From M3007 sp044226205 (GTDB lineage Bacteria; Bacteroidota; Bacteroidia; Chitinophagales; Saprospiraceae), in the NCBI GenBank assembly GCA_044226205.1, contig JBGAHL010000002.1, positions 372,001-436,000 on the forward strand: DNA of 64,000 bases, written 5' to 3'. The notes beneath the pieces are model-generated. The model worked only from the letters and a program-made list of their open reading frames with translations. It made no database searches and was not told the origin of the DNA. This document shows, piece by piece, positions 60,849 through 64,000 of the stretch. The position numbers and the translations under genes were made by a program. Each line of letters starts with the position of its first letter. Within the stretch, counting starts at the first letter, position 1.

Positions 60849-61062
60849 TTTTCACCGCAAAGACGCGGAGACGCTAAGAAGGCGCGGTACCCTTTGAATT
60901 TTCACCGCAAAGACGCGGAGGCGCAAAAATTTATTTAAAAAAAACCATATGGTCATTCGCAAATCATTGAATTACAAACGATTATTACACTTTCCTTGCG
61001 TCTCCGCGTCTTTGCGGTGAAAACGCGTCTTTGCGGTGAAAACGCGTCTCCGCGGTAAAAAA
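60849..61062. repeat. Right compound repeats of the GxxExxY element
   Basis: In order: a half-copy 60849-60886, the full inverted unit 60899-61024, then two extra 19-bp ends at 61025-61043 and 61044-61062. In the full unit the position of ACTGTACAGT of the left copy is taken by another perfect 10-bp palindrome, ACCATATGGT (60944-60953). No gene is seen in 60847-61072. Confidence 0.9.
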
Positions 61063-61072
61063 CTCACCCGCC

Positions 61073-62437
61073 TCAAATCTTGCCCAGCAACCATTCGCGT
61101 TCCGCCACTTCCGGGCAAGCCCTGATCTGCATAGCCAGTGCTTTGCCAGGCCCTTTTTTCGCCAGTTTTCGCGTAAAACGAATCAGGTTACGGTAGCTCT
61201 CGCGGTGGTAGCCCAGGTTTTTTTGTCGCCGGATAAAAATCGCGAAGCTGTCGAGCAGGGAAGCCAGCGACAGCCATTCGCCCCGTTCGAAATAACTTTT
61301 GAGCAACATACGGCGCACGTCGAGCGCCATAAAAACCTCGGGAAAATCGAGCGTGCGAAGCAGTTCGAGCGCCCGCCCGTAGTCGGCCGCGCGGTAGTAA
61401 AAAATGGCGAGGTTGTAGCGGTAGATGTTGTCGCGTTCGGCGGACGGCAGGGTGTCGCGGTAGCGGTCGAGGAAGTCCTGCGCCCAGGCGGTATCGCCCG
61501 TCACCTGCGCCAAAAAGTGGATGTTGTTGTAGGTGTAAGCGGGCAAAACGCCGTTTTCGAGCAGGATGCCGCGTTCGAGTGCCGAGCGGTACAGGTCCAG
61601 CGCCTTGCGGGCGTATTCCCGTTCGCCGCGGTTTTGCCGCCGTATGCAAAAATTGATCGCGGCCATGTGGATGTCGCGGCTCTCAGAAGGCGGAAAAAGC
61701 GCCGGGTGCTGCGCCAGCAGTTCGTTGAGCAGGTGAAAAGCCTGTTCGTCGTCGGGGTTTTGCAAGACGCGCCAGCTGTTGTACAGCAGGGCCAGTGCGG
61801 GGGTGTCGGGCGATGCCTCGGCGTGTCGGGCGACGGTGTCCGACAAAGGCAGGCGGTATTCGGCGCCGCCTACCGAGCGCAGGGATTCGGCCGTGCAGGC
61901 CCAGCGGAGGTTGTCGAGCAGAAAAAAATTGCCCAACGCCTCGCCCACGTCGGCAAGATTGTTCGCCCCTTCGCGGCGCTGCACGATGCGGTGGCTGAAT
62001 CGCTCATTGTGCAACAAATAATGGAACAAGTGCCAGCCAGCATGCCGAAAAGGCGACGCAAGGTGCTCTTTTTCAATCTGCTGCGCATCGCGTTCGAACA
62101 ATTGCGACAAGCCCCGACGGCGAAAGGCCCGCGCGCGGTACAGCCGCTCCATGAGGCCGTCGCGCTGCATTTCCACGATCGCGAGGTATTGTTCGAGCCG
62201 TTCGGTGAGGTAGGAAAACGTGTAGTTGAGCGTCAGGTTGTGGTAAGGGCGGCCGGGGTACATTTGTTCAAAAATCGCTTCGCGGCCAGGCGGCTCCTGG
62301 TTTTTTATCAGCAAATCGAACAGGGCGAGCACGTCGTCCCGCCGGTTGAAAAAAGGAGATTGCAAAAAACGGCGCACCGCACCGTATTCGGAGGGGTCGA
62401 GCGCGCGGAGGATTTGGTATAAAAAGGTGTTGCTCAT
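61073..62437 (-). CDS. Helical repeat protein of unknown function
   Basis: Protein of 454 residues, wholly alpha-helical in appearance, with no signal peptide or membrane segment. It opens NTFLYQILRALDPSEYGAVRRFLQSPFFNRR. The second half has TPR-like pairs (NNIHFLAQVTGDTAWAQDFLDRY, LAIFYYRAADYGRALELLRTLDF). It is similar in kind to proteins I have seen annotated only as hypothetical in Saprospiria, but I cannot name a family. It stands alone between repeat clusters. Confidence 0.75.
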   Translation of the reverse strand: MSNTFLYQILRALDPSEYGAVRRFLQSPFFNRRDDVLALFDLLIKNQEPPGREAIFEQMYPGRPYHNLTLNYTFSYLTERLEQYLAIVEMQRDGLMERLYRARAFRRRGLSQLFERDAQQIEKEHLASPFRHAGWHLFHYLLHNERFSHRIVQRREGANNLADVGEALGNFFLLDNLRWACTAESLRSVGGAEYRLPLSDTVARHAEASPDTPALALLYNSWRVLQNPDDEQAFHLLNELLAQHPALFPPSESRDIHMAAINFCIRRQNRGEREYARKALDLYRSALERGILLENGVLPAYTYNNIHFLAQVTGDTAWAQDFLDRYRDTLPSAERDNIYRYNLAIFYYRAADYGRALELLRTLDFPEVFMALDVRRMLLKSYFERGEWLSLASLLDSFAIFIRRQKNLGYHRESYRNLIRFTRKLAKKGPGKALAMQIRACPEVAEREWLLGKI

Positions 62438-62513
62438 TTTCGATAATTGAAAAGCAATGTCTGTTTTTTCTATCGATTAAATGCATTTTTTAGAGACTAT
62501 ATCTGCTTACGTA

Positions 62514-62586
62514 TTTTCACCGCAAAGACGCGGAGACGCAAAGAAACTCGCGGGGACTTGGCGCCTTTGCGTCTTTGCGGTGAAAA
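62514..62586. repeat. Solo copy of the CGCAAAGACGCGG inverted-repeat family
   Basis: TTTTCACCGCAAAGACGCGG begins at 62514, and its inverted partner ends at 62586; only a 20-nt unrelated centre remains. It lies in the 267-bp gap between the helical protein and the last gene; no gene is seen there. Confidence 0.9.
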
Positions 62587-62684
62587 TGCCCACGCGGGCG
62601 CAGCCCGTTTTTTTATCAAAAATAAACAAAACAAAATTCGATAATCCTGAAATTCTGTTCAAAAATTGAAGACCCGACCCCGGC

Positions 62685-62692
62685 TATGTTTG
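62685..62692 (+). promoter_or_regulatory. -7 element of the secreted protein gene
   Basis: TATGTTTG, perfect TAnnTTTG match, with TTG at 62666-62668 at about -33 distance and a start codon 12-18 bp downstream. Confidence 0.55.
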
Positions 62693-62710
62693 TGGTCAAA
62701 TCACATGAAC

Positions 62711-64000
62711 ATGAAAAAAGAACGCTTTTTGCCACGCATAATCTGGACGATCGTCGTCCTCTGCTTTTCCCTTTCGGCAGGCCGCGGCCAGATTTTTTTT
62801 ATCAAAAACCACGCGGCCGACCCCGACGAAACGCGTTTTCGGTTTTCGCCGGCGGGTTACACCGTTTTGTCGCTCGACGGGTTCCCGAACTTTTGCCTTT
62901 CGCAACAAGAGCTCGACCTCGACGGCCAGGAGCTCAGCTGGGAGACCCATTGCGCTGTGTTGCCCGAAGAAGACTTCGTGTACTGGCTGCGCGACGATAC
63001 CGTGCTGGTGTCGAACAACACCTTTATTGAGGATCAATTGCTCCTCGTCAAACGAACCGTGGACGGCGACACGCTTTGGTCATCGAGCATCCCCAAATCG
63101 ACGCAATGGCTGTACACCCCAATGGAAGCCCGCGAGAATGCCGCGGGTGAAATTTTTATCCTCGGGCTGGGTAAAAAACTGGTGCCGCCGGTCGAATACC
63201 GGCTGTTTGCCGCCAAATTTTCCCCGGAGGGTCAGTTGCAATGGAACACCTTCGAACCCACGCCCCTCGGCCAGGAGATCACCAAGTTGTTTGTGGAGCC
63301 CACGCCCGACGGCGGTTTTGCCTTCGCGATGTATCTCACCGATGGCAGCGGAAACACAAGCGTTTTGCTGCATAAAAGAGACGGCAGCGGCAACCTGCTC
63401 TGGTCGCAAACCCTGCCCTTCAACTTTTCTTTCCAATTCGGGATGGACGCCGCCAACGGCATCACCGTCAGCTGGGGGCTGACCGACCAGCAGACCGGTT
63501 ATCCACAGATGTACGTGCAGCATTTTTCAGACGCCGGGGAGCAACAATGGCTGCTGCACCTGAACACCTTGTTTGGCCTGCAAAAAGTGACGCCGAGCAT
63601 CAAAATACTGGTCTCCGATCCGACGCGGGGCATCCTCGTCATGGGCAGGGAAGGCACGGATTCGGGCAACTACATTCCCTTTCTCGCGCTGTTGGATTTT
63701 TCAGGCAATCTGATCTGGAAACGGAATTATTCCGTGCTGAATGCGAGCCTCTACACGTTTATCGTAGGGGCGGCCCCCACGCCCGACCACGGGTTTATTC
63801 TGGGCGGCAACTCGGATCAGGGCATCGACGACTATCTTTTTGTCATGAAAATCGACGGCGAAGGCAACCTGTTGCCCGGCAATCTGGAAGGCTACGTCCG
63901 GCTCGACGACAACGACAACTGTGTGGCCGATACCAGTGAAGCCGGCCTGGCCAACTGGGTCGTTTTTGCCAGCAACGGCCCTGATTTTTACACAACGACC
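62711..64000 (+). CDS. Large secreted protein with SdrD/Cna-B-like start, partial
   Basis: Open through the right edge; 430 residues are visible. The signal peptide is MKKERFLPRIIWTIVVLCFS, then AGRGQ. ATG 62705 in the same frame is an alternative start. Residues 30-390 form a beta-propeller-like repeat region (LWSSSIPKS, KFSPEGQLQWNTFEP, HFSDAGEQQWLLHL, LLDFSGNLIWKRNYS, MKIDGEGNLLPGN), as in Bacteroidota surface proteins. From about 395 YVRLDDNDNCVADTSEAGL begins an SdrD-B-type domain. Such proteins often end in a T9SS sorting domain, which would lie outside the window. Confidence 0.8.
   Translation, partial: MKKERFLPRIIWTIVVLCFSLSAGRGQIFFIKNHAADPDETRFRFSPAGYTVLSLDGFPNFCLSQQELDLDGQELSWETHCAVLPEEDFVYWLRDDTVLVSNNTFIEDQLLLVKRTVDGDTLWSSSIPKSTQWLYTPMEARENAAGEIFILGLGKKLVPPVEYRLFAAKFSPEGQLQWNTFEPTPLGQEITKLFVEPTPDGGFAFAMYLTDGSGNTSVLLHKRDGSGNLLWSQTLPFNFSFQFGMDAANGITVSWGLTDQQTGYPQMYVQHFSDAGEQQWLLHLNTLFGLQKVTPSIKILVSDPTRGILVMGREGTDSGNYIPFLALLDFSGNLIWKRNYSVLNASLYTFIVGAAPTPDHGFILGGNSDQGIDDYLFVMKIDGEGNLLPGNLEGYVRLDDNDNCVADTSEAGLANWVVFASNGPDFYTTT

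Larger units (their letters stand above)
60299..61024. mobile_element. Candidate mobile element: GxxExxY gene between ~125-bp inverted repeats
   Basis: The unit 60299-60428 and its inverted homologue 60899-61024 enclose a single gene (60460-60846). The ends share two perfectly matching blocks of 29 and 38 nt. Additional half-copies (60849-60886, 61025-61062) lie on the right side. Solo short versions occur at 15794 and 62514. The arrangement is that of an element with its own nuclease-like gene; mobility is inferred. Confidence 0.6.

Overview
The window is a 64 kb chromosomal stretch from a Bacteroidota bacterium, most likely of the Saprospiria (Lewinella/Haliscomenobacter-like); the genus is inferred. 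The support is a T9SS-type C-terminal sorting domain, LytS/LytTR two-component genes, OstA-like, DUF3127 and SdpRI families, and at least ten start-proximal promoters with the Bacteroidota -7 element TAnnTTTG. Most of the window is GC-rich with dense short operons. Several AT-rich patches and repeat-flanked genes stand out as acquired.

Layout. 1-2.1 kb: a partial EAD11-like/STAND/TPR conflict NTPase abutting a shortened mutA. 3.5-7.2: transglutaminase-like protein, LytS-type kinase and LytTR regulator in one operon. 7.3-9.4: iscS-iscU-iscA. 9.5-15.8: SRPBCC/GyrI protein, a 74-bp tandem repeat, ddl, TetR/hydrolase pair, DinB protein, a 240-bp MITE-like element, a lipoprotein and a T9SS cargo protein. 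15.9-18.8: two LytS-like proteins (one with a degenerate ATPase domain) and a LytTR regulator, joined by ATGA overlaps. 19-30: SDR protein, hflX, rpoN, xisH-xisI, recA, accA-DUF6913-dapA. 30.2-34.9: tRNA-Asp, a umuC remnant, a membrane-anchored pentapeptide-repeat protein and an MmeI-type restriction-modification enzyme, which together look like a tRNA-linked island. 35.1-41.8: sortilin/DUF1080 fusion, then a sugar porter-GH32 operon. 41.9-50.3: sdpR-sdpI, TPR-adenylate cyclase, DUF3127, OppA-like lipoprotein, DCC protein, antiporter. 50.4-53.7: OstA-like protein, orphan DUF433 antitoxin, DUF6326 and DUF4386 membrane proteins. 53.8-58: accessory zone with RhuM, a decayed IS5-family element and an AT-rich DUF4062 gene. 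58-64: recG carrying an in-frame palindromic insertion, a GxxExxY nuclease-like gene between inverted ~125-bp repeats, an unknown helical protein and a large secreted protein running off the right edge.

Housekeeping functions here cover Fe-S assembly, cell wall (ddl, dapA), fatty acid synthesis (accA), recombination (recA, recG), ribosome rescue (hflX) and sigma-54. The accessory content is rich in conflict genes (STAND, MmeI-type RM, DUF4062, RhuM, XisHI, DUF433, GxxExxY) and in at least seven distinct palindromic or inverted-repeat families. The strongest candidate for an undescribed system is the GxxExxY gene with its compound inverted repeats (60299-61062), whose short relatives recur elsewhere in the window.
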